Origin: Welwitschia mirabilis
Taxonomy: Eukaryota > Gnetophyta > Gnetopsida > Welwitschiales
DNA length: 64,000 nt
NCBI GenBank assembly: GCA_051453625.1
Contig: JBOZIK010000001.1
Coordinates: forward strand, 297,470,709 to 297,534,708
Direction: 5' to 3'
Part shown: positions 12,274 through 24,559 of the stretch, one piece after another
Layout of the letters: each line of letters begins with the position of its first letter
How positions within the stretch are numbered: the first letter of the stretch is position 1
Notes under the pieces: model-generated
What the model saw: the letters and a program-made list of their open reading frames with translations, nothing else
What the model was told of the DNA's origin: nothing
Database searches by the model: none
Made by a program: the position numbers and the translations under genes

Positions 12274-12516
12274 TTGCATGTTATAGGTAGCATCTCTTCA
12301 AGAGAATCATCGTATAAGAAAGGGATTGAAAGCTCTAAAAACTTAGTAAGCAAAGGATCCTTTGAGCTTTCTTTTATTAAATCCTTTAAATATTACAAGT
12401 TGTCTATCAACAAGATTTATTTAGAAGAATTTTGTTATTTCTATATAGTAAAGCAATCAGATACTCTTGTAAAAGCATTGAACAAAGATCTAAGTAGTAT
12501 TTTCCAATTTTTTTAG
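12274..12516 (+). other. 80-codon open frame inside the CACTA element, function unknown
   Basis: Frame beginning MHVIGSISSRESSYKKGIES and ending in SSIFQFF. It is rich in Ser, Lys and Tyr with no recognised motif. It could be a remnant of a transposase exon or chance. A second frame of similar quality lies at 13111-13332. Confidence 0.2.
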
Positions 12517-13559
12517 TAGAGCTAGTTATCAAACCCTAGTATAAATCCTTCGAATGTGTGAAAGGAAATACTGGCCTATAATAAAAAATAATATATGAAG
12601 GGTAAATATATGAAAGGAAGTTCTATTGACATTAAGGAAGTAAGGGCCTATTATTTTAATTGACAACTAAAAGCATGCTAGTCATAGAAATGACATTCTA
12701 TTCCATGAGCTTGAAAGACAATATGTTGTATTTTTCCTACTAATAAAATAAAACAAATATTAATTATAAAGTAAATAACTTAATACAAAGAAAAATTTAC
12801 TTTCTTTGGANNNNNNNNNNNNNNNNNNNNNNNNNNNNNNNNNNNNNNNNNNNNNNNNNNNNNNNNNNNNNNNNNNNNNNNNNNNNNNNNNNNNNNNNNN
12901 NNNNNNNNNNNNNNNNNNNNNNNNNNNNNNNNNNNNNNNNNNNNNNNNNNNNNNNNNNNNNNNNNNNNNNNNNNNNNNGCCTTTGAACTTTTCATCCATT
13001 AGAATGTGAGTAAACTCAGTAATAAACAAGAATGTACAGATCCCATTGATGCATCTGATGTTTAATCAGATGGATATGATGGATTAATAACTCACTCTAT
13101 AACCACTCTAATGTACTTAGAGGATTTTATTTACAAAGAGGTAATCATTACACGTTTTGATAAAATCAATCTCCAGAAGGTAGATGGATCATCAGTTGGT
13201 TTAGATTTGTGTTTCAATGCTTTGTCTAGTATCTTATCCATCTATTTATCTTTGGATATTATGACATCCCTATTTTCAAAGAGATTCATCTTTATAGGTT
13301 TCATGGAGATTTTAGATTTTGGAAATCAATGATTTTCAATTTTAGAATCATTGAAGAGTGAGTACTTCTGTAAATAACAAATAACAATCTCATTGGAAAA
13401 TTAGAATTTGAAAAATATATTTAAAAGTATTCAACAAAAGAAAAGGCACAATTATTTTCCCTTTTTTTAATTTAAGGAAATAAAAAGAAAAATTTATAAG
13501 TCTAAGCCCTACTTAGTCTTATTTTTGTTGAAAAATCATGATGTCTACATCCATTAATA

Positions 13560-13860
13560 AAGGCTTAACAGATAGCGTTCAAACATTTTAGCTAGTTAAA
13601 TAATGTGCACTCCATGAGTTAATTTTTAGAAACATAGGAGTTATTTTCAACATGTATGTTGTAGGTTATCATGGCATTTATCTCTTTGGTATAGTATTCT
13701 ATGATCATAGATGAAAAGTATCGATCTTGTCCTTTAGACACTTATCCTATTGATGATGTAGAATTCATTTGTGAATGTTTAAAAAGAGGAGTAGTTAACT
13801 TTTCTTCTAGAATGGAAGTAGCTACTAAAGTACATAAATTAGAACTTTATGAATACTAAT
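13560..13860 (+). other. Possible coding relic inside the CACTA element
   Basis: A plus-strand frame from about 13709 reads DEKYRSCPLDTYPIDDVEF and continues through CECLKRGVVNFSSRMEV before a stop near 13858. Its composition is more protein-like than the surroundings and it may be an exon remnant, but I could not assign it to a CACTA protein. Confidence 0.2.
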
Positions 13861-14209
13861 CTACCCAGAAAGACTTTTATACATCTAAACCTTTAAGTTA
13901 AGAGAAAGAAACCTTGTTATCTACTCTCCATTTGAACTAAACATTTTAAATGATGAGCATTTGGTAGAGCTCAAGAGCTTACATTCAGTCAAGGCCTTAT
14001 AGCCTATGTGTTCATGAAAAATTTATATCATAAATGAAATATTTTGTTTATTTGCTGAATTAAGCTTCTTATGTTGAGAGATCCTTGTTAATATATCAAT
14101 GAGATTATGGATATCATAGGAAGTGTAGTTGTAACTAAGAAATGAGAATATGATAATTGATGCTTATTTTCTTCTTTCATTACTTAAAATGTTTTTATTC
14201 CATTTTTAT

Positions 14210-14231
14210 TTCTTTCTTTCTTTCTTTCTTT
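14210..14231. repeat. (TTTC)n microsatellite
   Basis: About five TTTC units followed by a T run, within the CACTA element. Confidence 0.85.
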
Positions 14232-14971
14232 TTTTTTTTAAATTGAAGTATTCAAAATTTACATGCTTATATGTTAATACTCCTTTGTACTTACTACTTT
14301 AAAAAAGCAAAAAATCATATTTTTTAATGGCATCATGTTTAGTTATTAGCCATAATAATCTTTTAGTGTAGATAGAGTTTTATTTTATTAGAACCATTAT
14401 CAACATAAATATTTTCTATTAAGTTTTCATAGATAACATGAATTATTCTATCCCTTTCATTCCATTATTTACTGATTATTATATTATGCTTTAGATAAAG
14501 ATCTAGTGCATATGTATTAAATTTGAAAATGCAATTTATAGGGTTAGAAAAACCATGTTATTGTTTGTTAGAATACACAAATCACAAATAATAATTTATT
14601 GTTGGTTTTATTTACCCTTTTCTAAAGTTTCATGACTAATAAAATTTTGGCTTTTGCATGTGATACTTTCTCCTTCTATGTTGTGTTATACATTATATCA
14701 TGGTTTACTTAAGAGAGCATACACTATACCCTTTGGTCATCCCTAATAACAATGTTATAGTTAATGCTAGATAAATTCACTTATCATTTAAATACTATAT
14801 TTCACAATGATTCTTATCAATAATTTTAGCTTACAACCAACAAAAGTTAGAGTTCATTATGTTTCTTGTTAGCAATTTTTATTTGCTTATGTAAATTTCC
14901 TCCATTATGTTTAGCTTTTTCAGTTGTTAAATGTCATACTTTTATCTATTGAATATTATTTCTTCATTAAT

Positions 14972-15174
14972 TGTCAGAATCATTAATTTCATTACATTAT
15001 CACCCATCAAGAAATTTTTCATAATAGGACATGTTTGGATTGCTAGAATTATTACTTTCATCACATTATCATCCATCAAGAAATCATAATAGAACATGTT
15101 TAGATTGTCAAAAGTGTTGCTTTCATCACATTATTGTCCATCAAGAAATTTTTCATAATAGGACATATTTCGAT
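14972..15174. repeat. Three-unit tandem repeat of 65-69 bp
   Basis: Units at about 14972-15040, 15041-15105 and 15106-15174 share TTTCATTACATTATC, CCATCAAGAAATTTTTC and ATAATAGGACATGTTT. The middle unit lacks a few bases of the TTTTTC tract. An open frame across it arises from the repeat and is not a gene. Confidence 0.85.
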
Positions 15175-15957
15175 TTCTCAATAAGAATCATTGATATTTT
15201 ATGTTTTACTAAAATTCATGGTCTGTAATGATAGAATCAAATGTGTTATTAATTATATTCTTTTAGAAATGAAAATTTGATAATTTGTTATTATACAAAA
15301 GTGTCAATACTTGGGTGTACATTCTTTACAATGGTTCAATAAACAAAGATGATTTGATCTTAAACTATTTACATTTGTAAGATTCTCACTTATTTTGTGA
15401 TTCTGATAGCCTTGGCATCATTGGCTATTCTATTATATCTTTTTTATTATTATAACCATTTGTTCTAATGTTTTAGAATATTTTATTGGAGTTGAATGCC
15501 AGCCTTTAGTCAATGTTCTCATAACATTTACTGTCATTAGTTACTAGTTAAATTATAGCTATAAAGGACAAACATTAGATGTCATATTTCTTTAGATACA
15601 CTCTTTACTTAAGTTCACTTGCTATGGCTATTATTATATCATACTTCTTTTCATCTTATTGTAATAACCTTGATTGTGTCTTGTTTGATTCTATAATTTC
15701 CAATATAGTTTTGGTAAGTCTTCTAATAGTGCTTTACATCACTTTTTTCTATAATACAAATGAGATCAAATGGTAATTCCCTTTTTTTACTTCACTTGCT
15801 TTTGAGCTTATCTTGATGTTATGGAATTCACTAGAGAACCAAGGATCTTGCTTTTTTGGAATAATAAGCACAATTAATTGATTTTTTTTTGTATTGCAAC
15901 ATATCAGGGACTATTATATGATGTTGTAGCTATATAGTATTATTCAGTGTTGCACGG

Positions 15958-16313
15958 TATCCATCTTACTGATTCTTATGAATTTGCACATTGACATAAC
16001 AATAGGCATCACATTTTATCACACATATATGTCTATAGAACTATATACCATATGCGTATCTTTATATACACAAATGTAATTAGTTNNNNNNNNNNNNNNN
16101 NNNNNNNNNNNNNNNNNNNNNNNNNNNNNNNNNNNNNNNNNNNNNNNNNNNNNNNNNNNNNNNNNNNNNNNNNNNNNNNNNNNNNTATCCATCTTACTAA
16201 TTCTTATGAATCTGCACATTGACATAATAATAGGCATCACATTTCATCACACATATATGTTTATAGAACTATATACCATATATGTATCTTTATATACACA
16301 AATGTAATTAGTT
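15958..16313. repeat. 128-bp duplication across a 100-N gap
   Basis: 15958-16085 and 16186-16313 are near-identical (TATCCATCTTACT at the start, AATGTAATTAGTT at the end) and abut a gap of exactly 100 N. The same arrangement recurs at other 100-N gaps in this window, so overlap of two unmerged contig ends is as likely as a real tandem duplication. Confidence 0.85.
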
Positions 16314-17727
16314 CATTTTAGGTTGCATCTTACTATGTATATTTTTTGTAAACTAGTCCTTGATGTAGGTTCTATTATTTTTTTCTATTTTGTATACAAT
16401 ACATGTTATGGCCATTGTGTGTGTTTCTTCATAGATAGTAGGGCATATAATGTTTAATCAAAGATTAATTATTTGAGTATAATATAAATATGTTAAAAAT
16501 TCATAGATGAAAAGCAAAAAAACAATAGATAGAAAATAAAATGAACAAGCAAAAGCACACAAAGTTTACTTAATTTAGGCCTTTTCACCTTGTTCATGAA
16601 AGAGTGCAGAGCACTTGTTACTAATGGAAATGTTAAGGACACAAGTTATTCTTGATAAGTAGGCATCAACACTTAAGATGTCCAAAAGAGTCATTCCTAG
16701 ATCCTATCAAACACATGTCCCCTTTATATAATAAACATTATGATCGAAACCCTAATATAATAATCTAATACTAAGCCTATGTTAATTTATTTTAATAATT
16801 TCATATAAACAAGTAATAAACATCAGGGGGCCATGTACAAATAGCAAATGTTATTACAGAAAGAAACAAAGATGACAATAAAACATTTAACTACATTCTA
16901 ATGAGATAGAACTCAAGGTTCTTAAAATCTATAAGATGCTTTTACTAAAGATGCATAGTCGATTTATCCATAATGTTTAATTCTAGAACAAGCATTATGA
17001 ATGAAACTACATCCAGTCATAAAATTACTAATGGCTTAGCATTGTCATTAATACTTGACAATCGTACTACATCAAATAGTTGGTTGTAAGACTGCTAGAG
17101 GTCTTTTGTCTTTTGTGTTAAGAAAAATAAAATTTAAAAATGAATTATTAATATGAACTAGCATTTTTGACAATGAGATTTAAACCTACTATTTACTGTA
17201 GGGGAACATAGCCTTTTATTAGAGAACCAAAGACTAGAGGCTCTAGTTTAGACTACTAGTGGACTACACTATAATAATAATAATCAAAATGCTAGTAAAT
17301 ATTATTTTATCCATGGAGATCAAATACAGCATGGCTATTAAGGCACAAAGGTTTTCATAGTAAAGAGAAAACACAATAAAAAACTAAAGAGGGAGATATA
17401 TAGAATGGTTTAATAAGTCATAGTACTAAAAAAAATTTGAGTGTGTGTAATAGATACATTGATTGACATCAATATATACATTCAACACACTTAAACTAAA
17501 ATCTATCTATTAAAAATACATGCTATAAGAGTTAATGTCAATGATGCATTAAAGATAAAGATAGACTTATATAAGAGATTATATTACGTTTCTTCTATTG
17601 AAAAGTAAAATTTTCATTGATGCTTTCCAAAAAAATGTGTTAGTGTGCTTATGCATAGGTAATAGACTTATCTCAGGGTAACCATAGTCAATTCAATGGC
17701 AACTAGATGGAACATTATAAAATCCTT

Positions 17728-17850
17728 AGTGAGGTTAACCAAAAAAATCTTAGGGCAATTAGATTTAACTTTGTAGCATTCAAAGTGATATCAACCAAAA
17801 AAATCTAAGGGGGACTAAGTTAACTTTTGTAAACTTCATAGTGTGATCAA
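17728..17850. repeat. 56-bp tandem repeat, about 2.2 units
   Basis: Units start at 17728, 17784 and 17840 with AGTG. They share AACCAAAAAAATCT, AGGG and a TTAACTTT block. No coding meaning is seen. It lies within the CACTA element. Confidence 0.65.
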
Positions 17851-19435
17851 ATCAATGTATGTTATGAAATTGAACATGACATCGCATTAGGTGATTTTTT
17901 GAAGTGTAATGCAAATTTGAGTTATTTAAAACTAGATTTTGTTTCATATTTTATAATAACAAACAAAGGTAACATTCTTAAGACTTCATATTTTCATACT
18001 AATGAAGACTAATATTAGGATAAAGATACAACATAGCCATTTTGGAAATTAAAACACCTTGACAATTGGTACTCAGCATGCTTTGCATCCATTAACATCT
18101 GTTAAAGCTTGCCTTAATAATTATGAAATAGCAACTTACCAAATGCCATTTATTTGGTTTTTTATTTTTTTAGGACATTTTCCTTACTATTGTTATTGAT
18201 ATTAACTCTTCATCTATTACATAAGAGCATAGAAAAGATGCAGAGAGGGCATGATTGCTCAAGGAATATAATTCTGTAAATGATAAAATATTAATGCAAA
18301 AATGTTTCCTTAATTAGATGTTTTGCAATTCTAAAGCATAGCCATAATACCCATTACTATAATTTTTACCACTATTTCTTTCTTTACCTACAATAAGTTC
18401 AAAACATATCAATAGCACCATTAGTCTTACCCTTAACATTGTGCTCAATTCAGTTGAGTTAGATTCAACTCTATAGGAAAATGATGCTAAAGAAAATTCA
18501 AAGTGATAGTGCTAAATGATATTTGAACTACCTCAAATCCATTAGCTATTTGAAATTTTAATACATTTCCAAAATAAACCTATAAAAAAGGAAAAAGCTT
18601 AGGAACATCAACTAAAATGAAAATTCTTCATCCTCTAGTATTTAACTCTAACAGCACTGAGATAACTATCATTGAATTCATAAAAGATCCAATTTTGAGG
18701 GGTAATCATCAAGAATTTAGTAGAAAACTAATCAAGAGAAAATAACTTCAAGAAGAAGGAGATGAACCGTGTGATATAAAAATGATAGAAAGTCATAGAA
18801 TTAAAGAAATAACATTAAGAAATCAACTACATTTTAGATTAGGAGGTTAGAATAGGATTGGTCCTTGGAAAAATTTAATAACATGACTAATTAGTTTAGC
18901 TTTAGTAATACTATCATTTGACATATTTAGTTATTCTTGATAATCTTTAATCATTGTCTGTGAAAGCTTAAATATCAAATAATCTATTATCTATTATTAA
19001 CACATGAGTGTTAGGTACAAACATATTCTTATAGCTATCAAAAAGTATGTTTTAAATATACCACTAGTTTCACTAGTTGCATTTGAATCATATTTTTCAA
19101 TTCTTTTGATTATTAAAAAGTAGAGCATGGGAATAATGTTTCTAATTTAGCCATAGCACTCCATACTTTTTCTATTTCATTGAATAACTAATCAGCGTGA
19201 TGTCAAGTAATATAATAAACACTTTTAAATAGTCTCTTACTTTATTAAGATTTAGGAATCATAAAAAAAATTTAGATTCTCTATCTAGGAGGCCATGCAT
19301 GTTAAAAACTTGATGTTAAGCAATTATATCTACAATATTAACCTATCTTTGCATAATATCCTAATAGTGTAGTTCTCCAAGTTTTGGATGTTTCTTTAGT
19401 ATTACAACTAGCCCTTTTTTTTAGAAAGTTACATA

Positions 19436-19710
19436 TTTTAAGGCATTTATTTTCTAGGATGCCTTAAAAACTTTTAAGGCATCTATGCATAAAAGGAAAA
19501 AAAAAACTCAAAATTGATTGATGTGTTTATTTTGTAAAATGCATCAAAAAAATTTTAAGGCATTTATGTCAAAAAAATCCTTAAAAGCCTTATAAGGAAT
19601 TTCACATAAAAATGCCTCAAATACAAGGTTTTTCTGATAAAACACCTTAAAAGAATTTAAGGCATTTCATAAGGCCTTTTAAGGTGTTTTAGAAATGCCT
19701 TAAAAGCCTA
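19436..19710. repeat. CACTA right subterminal repeats
   Basis: Dense inverted and direct copies of TTTTAAGGCATTT, AATGCCTTAAAA and AAGGCCTTTTAAGGTGTTTT lie directly inside the right terminus, mirroring the left subterminal block. Local hairpins such as TTTAAGGCATTTCATAAGG...CCTTTTAAGG are evident. Confidence 0.8.
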
Positions 19711-19724
19711 TATTTCTAGTACTG

Positions 19725-19786
19725 ATAGTTAACTATAATTAAATCAGGTTAATTATAGTTGAATTAATGTTAAACTGTAGTTAGAA
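19725..19786. repeat. Right part of the palindrome split by the CACTA element
   Basis: Starts with the ATA target duplication, then the rest of arm one (GTTAACTATAATTAA), the spacer ATCAGG, and arm two (TTAATTATAGTTGAATTAATG through AACTGTAGTTAGA). It pairs with 11899-11921 as described there. Confidence 0.6.
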
Positions 19787-19824
19787 GTCAAGTCCTAATT
19801 AATGATGATGATGAATTGCATAGA

Positions 19825-20790
19825 GCCGATGCTGCACTTCAAGTGCCCAATATCACACTTCAGAAAAATTGTGGTTTATGACTCCAGTCTTGAAAACTGA
19901 CATAACCTCTAGCTATTGAGGATTTAAATCCCTCTCTCTTTGACATAGATCTTGAAATTTACCTGTTCAATAGGTCTTGCTTGGCCTTGGTAGCAACTAT
20001 GTCCTTATAACTTATTTTATAATGACATCTTAATGTTACACTCTAGCTTTCAACATCATTCTCAGTTATCCAACATCACACTTAAATGTCCAATGTTGCA
20101 CTTGAATGTCTAACATTGTACTTGCCTCTAAAGGCTTAAGCACCTATTTCTTGTCCTCAAAAGTTACCTATTTTTTTTCTTACCTACCTATACAAGAAGC
20201 TTCAATGTTATACATAGGTGTCCGATATTTCTCTTTGATGTCTAACATTGCACTTGGTTATCTAATGTTACATTTGAAGCCATAGCAACCTAACATTCCT
20301 AGAAATGTCCTTAGTACTCCATGTTTCTAGTCCTCAGATAATACGACTAACATTGTGTGAGGGTAGCTAATATTATATTTGAGTGCTTGACATCTCACTT
20401 GGGTGTTTGACATTACACTTAGGTATTAATGTCATATTTGAATGCTTGACATTGCATTTTGGCCTCAGACATGTCCCTCACCCTCATGCACTACCCATGA
20501 TGCCCTAACATACTTACAACAATAGCCTTTGGTGTCATACTTAAGTGTATAACATTTAACTTAGGTTCTTAATATTACATTCAAGTTTTTTACATTGTAC
20601 TTAGATGCATTACATTACACTTGATCCAACAAGACCTTGGCATATTCCATTCGTCCTTGACAGTGGTAAAAAACATCCATACTTATCTATAATAAAACTC
20701 TATAATTGCATACTGATATTTGATGTTGCACTTACCTATCAGACTTCATACCTAGATATCTAACATCATACACATGTGCTTAATAACATA
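19825..20790. repeat. Degenerate ~20-bp minisatellite
   Basis: About thirty imperfect copies of a unit like CTAACATTGCACTTGGGTGT occur in clusters, for example at 20080-20130, 20240-20275, 20365-20460 and 20530-20625. Variable spacers and diverged copies lie between. Shared cores are ACATTGCACTTG, ACATTACACTTA and similar. Units differ by substitutions and small indels, so the array is old. It lies just upstream of the Gypsy-2 gag remnant. Confidence 0.7.
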
Positions 20791-21071
20791 GCTCCTTGGA
20801 AGTTACCTCAAAAGAAAATCCACATTAGTAAGGTTATTGTGATAACTGTTAAATTACCCTTCTAAGTTTTATTCTAACTAGCATTTAGCTACATATATCT
20901 AACCATTATAAGAATGCTATAAAAAGGGATATAATGCCACTAGAAAAGAGAAAGAAACTAGTTGTAGAAGAAGAGAAACTAAGAAGAGATATATGAGTTC
21001 AAAAGAATGTTGAACCACTTGGTGCATTATGGAAGACAAAGTAAATGGATAAATGGATGAAATAGAAAGCT

Positions 21072-21732
21072 AACTCGATCACATTACTCTCAAAATGAAC
21101 TTATAACTTGTAGGATTAATAATATCCTTTCTTACCTAGGAGATAAAACTATAAAACAAAACCCAAAAGCATCCCAAAAGCAACTTTATACATCAATATA
21201 ACATCTTCTAATAGGCATAGTTGACCTATAAAACATCTATATAAGATTACTAAACATAGAGGCCAACCTTTAAGCCTTTCTATTAAATCAAGCTAATCAC
21301 TCTAACATAGAACAACATGAAGAAGAGTATATTGTTAAAATGATATAGCTANNNNNNNNNNNNNNNNNNNNNNNNNNNNNNNNNNNNNNNNNNNNNNNNN
21401 NNNNNNNNNNNNNNNNNNNNNNNNNNNNNNNNNNNNNNNNNNNNNNNNNNNCAACTCAATCACATTACTCTCAAAATGAACTTATAACTAGTAGGATTAA
21501 TAATATCCTTTCTTACCTAGGAGATAAAACTATAAAACAAAATCCAAAAGCATCCCAAGAGCAACTTTATACATCAATATAGCATCTTCTAATAGGCATA
21601 ATTAACCTATAAAACATCTATATGAGACTACTAAACATAGAGGCCAACCTTCAAGACTTTCTATCAAATCAAGCTAATCACTCTAACATAGAACAACATG
21701 AAGAAGAGTAGATTGTTAAAATGATATAACTA
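21072..21732. repeat. 280-bp duplication across a 100-N gap
   Basis: 21072-21351 and 21453-21732 are near-identical, from AACTC(G/A)ATCACATTACTC to AAAATGATAT(A/G)... by the gap and beyond. Differences are few and mostly transitions. Same pattern as the other 100-N gaps. Confidence 0.9.
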
Positions 21733-21839
21733 AAAACATATGAAGACAAAGTAAAAATAAGCGAAGAAGCCATCTCTTAGATTTGACAAATACAAAACTA
21801 CTTTAATCTTTAGAACATTGCACCGGAAAGATGATATGC

Positions 21840-22341
21840 ATACACTACTACCTTTCTTATAAGAAATGCATAAGAATAATAGTTAAGATTCCAATAGAGA
21901 TATCCCTAAAGGATACCATAGGATACCTTCATAGAGGAATTTAAAAAGAAATTTATTCTAGAAGACTTCATCAAAGACTAAATGATAGAATTTTAAGTCC
22001 TCCACTTTGAAAATGCCCACTAGATAAACATTAGTCTGAATTCTAGCACCTCATGAAGTATCAAAAGAACTTCATCAAGACATAGTTGATTAACAGTTTC
22101 ATTAAAACTTTACCACCCAAATTTAGAAGTGCCTTATGCACCTTAGAGATTAAATCCACTAAAGATGCCTACCACAAAACAAGACATTACCTTCAAGGGT
22201 AAGAAAATCGATGGAATGAGCCACATCAACTAAAAGTAAATAGACACAACATGCCCAGCACACCATGGACATAAAATCCATTCAAACTAAATCCTACTTC
22301 TTATGAAAGTTACAAGAAGAATCACATTACTAGAAATTACC
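21840..22341 (+). pseudogene. Gypsy-2 gag remnant
   Basis: A plus-strand frame reads IEEFKKKFILEDFIKD, a stop, then MIEF, which resembles the retrotransposon gag domain (FxxxFKKKFxPxxxxxxK...EF). Several stops follow and no clear zinc knuckle remains before the gap at 22342. Position between the primer site and the protease supports the call. Confidence 0.6.
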
Positions 22342-22447
22342 NNNNNNNNNNNNNNNNNNNNNNNNNNNNNNNNNNNNNNNNNNNNNNNNNNNNNNNNNNN
22401 NNNNNNNNNNNNNNNNNNNNNNNNNNNNNNNNNNNNNNNNNNNNNNN

Positions 22448-22793
22448 GATTCATAACCAATACTCCATCTTGAAATTACATGGTCAAATTTCATATTTTT
22501 TGGTTTCATTCCTAGTTGATAGTAGTACCTCATACAACTTCATTTCTCCAACATTATTTTATAAACTAAACATCATCCCATTCATGAATCAAAAATATAC
22601 CGTAGGGGCTATAGAGGGTATTTTTTTACACAAGACAAGATCATTGTCCTCATTAATTATAACATTTATGACTCACATTTTAGGGATAAGTTCTATGCCT
22701 TCCAAATTAAAGAGTACCATGCCATCTTGGGAATTTTCTTCTTCATTAGGTATAATGTTTGAATTAATTTTCACCAATACACCCTACTACTGA
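22448..22793 (+). pseudogene. Gypsy-2 aspartic protease remnant
   Basis: Frame entering from the gap and open to 22793. The retropepsin active-site region reads FLVDSSTSYNFISPTL, where the family has LVDSGATHNFI. The DSG glycine is serine here. This is the only long open stretch of Gypsy-2. Protease followed by RT about 350 bp downstream is the chromovirus order. No intact catalytic triplet, so it is inactive. Confidence 0.7.
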
Positions 22794-23139
22794 TAACTTC
22801 ATTTAGAGAATGAATCTTAAAGGAGGAGTGATAAAATAAGAATATATCCTTGACCTTACCTCAATAGATCTAAAAAGTTATCAAAAGAAAACAAGTATTC
22901 ATTGCCCTACTATAGGTAAAAAACTATAAAGAAATTTCTATTCTACAGAAAAACTATAAGAATTTTCCAATGTATTGGAAGATTGAAAGATGCTCCTACC
23001 CAAGAGAACAGTATAGTACAAAATTGACTTAGTTCTTAGAGAATAACCAATAGCCTGAGCACCCTACTAATTTTCAACAATAAAATTAATAGAACTAAAA
23101 CTATAAATTGAACAGCTACTTTTAAAAGGAAAAATTCAT

Positions 23140-23720
23140 CCTACTGTATCATCATGGGGAGAATCAATACTCTTTGTAAAGAAAAAGAGTGGTGCTTTAC
23201 AACTTTGCATTAACTATATATATCTAAACAACATAACCATTAAAAATAGCTAGCTTTTACCAAGAATTAATGAGTTATTAGATTAACTTCAAGAAGATAA
23301 ATTCTTCTTAAATATTAACTTAAAGTTTGATATTATCAAATCCACCTCAATAATAAAGATATCTATAAAAGTGCCTTTATAACAAGATACAAATATTATG
23401 AGTTCATAGTAATGCCCTTTGGTCTAACAAATACTCCAATTCCTTTATTAAGTTTAATGAATAATATTTTCCAATCTTATTTAGATAAATTCATAGTTGT
23501 ATTTTTAGATGATATTTTGATATATTCCAAAAATTGAGATGATCATATTACATACTTGAAGAAAGTTTTATAGGTACTATTTATGTATAACTTCAAGGCC
23601 AAATTAAGTAAATGTGACTTTTTTAGATAGAAATTATCTAACTAGGATATGTTATCTCTAGTAAAGAAATTACAACCAGCCAAAATATCAGCTATAAGGG
23701 AATAACTAGAACTAAAGGAC
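23140..23720 (+). pseudogene. Gypsy-2 reverse transcriptase remnant
   Basis: Motifs in order: [20 protein letters not shown] (23172-23231), IKN followed by RINELLD-like sequence, [14 protein letters not shown] (23398-23440) and [13 protein letters not shown] (23496-23535), then a 5'-HCxFF-like stretch. These match the chromovirus RT consensus closely, and the catalytic DD pair is intact. Stops and a frameshift between the first and third motif inactivate it. Confidence 0.88.
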
Positions 23721-23789
23721 ATCATACAAGTTTAAAGATTCTTAGGGATAGCTAACTTCTATTGAAAATTCATCCAAAGATCCTCTCAA

Positions 23790-24180
23790 CTTGTAGTTTT
23801 ATTAATAGATTTAACAAAATTAACATCCATATTTAACTTTAGCAATAAAATCAAGGAAGCATTTCTCACATTAAAGTTGCTACTTACAACAACACCTATT
23901 TTTAAAATTACAAACATGAAGAAATCATTTATAGTTATGATGGATTCTTCTACCCTAGGAATAAGAGTCATACTTAGCCAAGATGATCAGGTAATCACCT
24001 ATGAATCATAAAAGTTAATATAACATGAGAAGAACTATTCCATTTATGATCTTAAACTACTAGCTATAGTGCATGCCTTAAAAGTTTGGAGGCATTATCT
24101 AGTGGAAAGCAAATACTTAGTAAAAAAAAATCATAAAAGCTTAGAATATTTTCCGAAACAGTCTCTTATGAATATGTGAT
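23790..24180 (+). pseudogene. Gypsy-2 RNase H remnant
   Basis: Frame includes MDSSTLGIRVILSQDDQ (about 23938-23990), YES, a stop, then KNYSIYDLKLLAIVHALKVW (24029-24090) and NHKSLEYF. The family has TDHKSLxYF at the last position, so a catalytic aspartate has become asparagine, a G-to-A change. Confidence 0.82.
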
Positions 24181-24559
24181 AGAGGATACATGATGAATTA
24201 CTTATAGAATACAAGTTTAAATTACAATATACCCTAGAAAAAGAGAAAAAAGTTGCAAATGACCTAAATATAATGTGGTACATCCTAGCAACCACCATTA
24301 CATCTAATCTATCAACTTTTCTTAAAACATCCTTAGCCAATGATCGATACTTCAAGACATACAATGATTGATTTAAGAAGAAAAGAAGTAGACACTTACA
24401 TGCTCTCATGAGATGGATATCTCTTGAAATAATAATGCCCTTGCATTACATAAGGCCCAGGGAGAAGGAACGTGATGTTTAAACTACATGAAGTCCTATA
24501 TGAAGGAAACCCTAGGTTTGTTAGGAATTATTACCAATAATAAAAACATTAATTTTAGC

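Larger units (their letters stand above)
11922..19724. mobile_element. CACTA-type DNA transposon, 7.8 kb, inserted in Gypsy-2
   Basis: Termini are inverted: CTCTATAAGAAACATAGGC at the left and, read inward from the right, CAGTACTAGAAATATAGGC. Both derive from the plant CACTA tip CACTACTAGAAA. Each side then has about 200-280 bp of subterminal repeats built from TTTTAAGGCATTT and relatives (left 11936-12120, right 19436-19710), in inverted orientation. An ATA duplication flanks it. I could not recognise a TNP2 or TNPA-type protein inside, so it is either non-autonomous or too decayed. Two N-gaps (12811-12978, 16086-16185) make the true length uncertain. Confidence 0.75.

Noticed and set aside
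14972-15174. CRISPR-like repeat array
   Set aside because: Units are contiguous and degenerate with no unique spacers, and the context is plant DNA. The same applies to the minisatellite at 19825-20790.
15031-15228. 65-codon frame with His and Cys residues resembling a zinc finger
   Set aside because: The Cys/His pattern comes from the 65-69-bp tandem repeat, not from a conserved domain.
22470-22793. Domesticated retroviral-like protease gene
   Set aside because: The frame is open for 107 codons, but the DSG site is changed, it starts at a gap and the following RT has stops, so it is simply the least decayed part of Gypsy-2.
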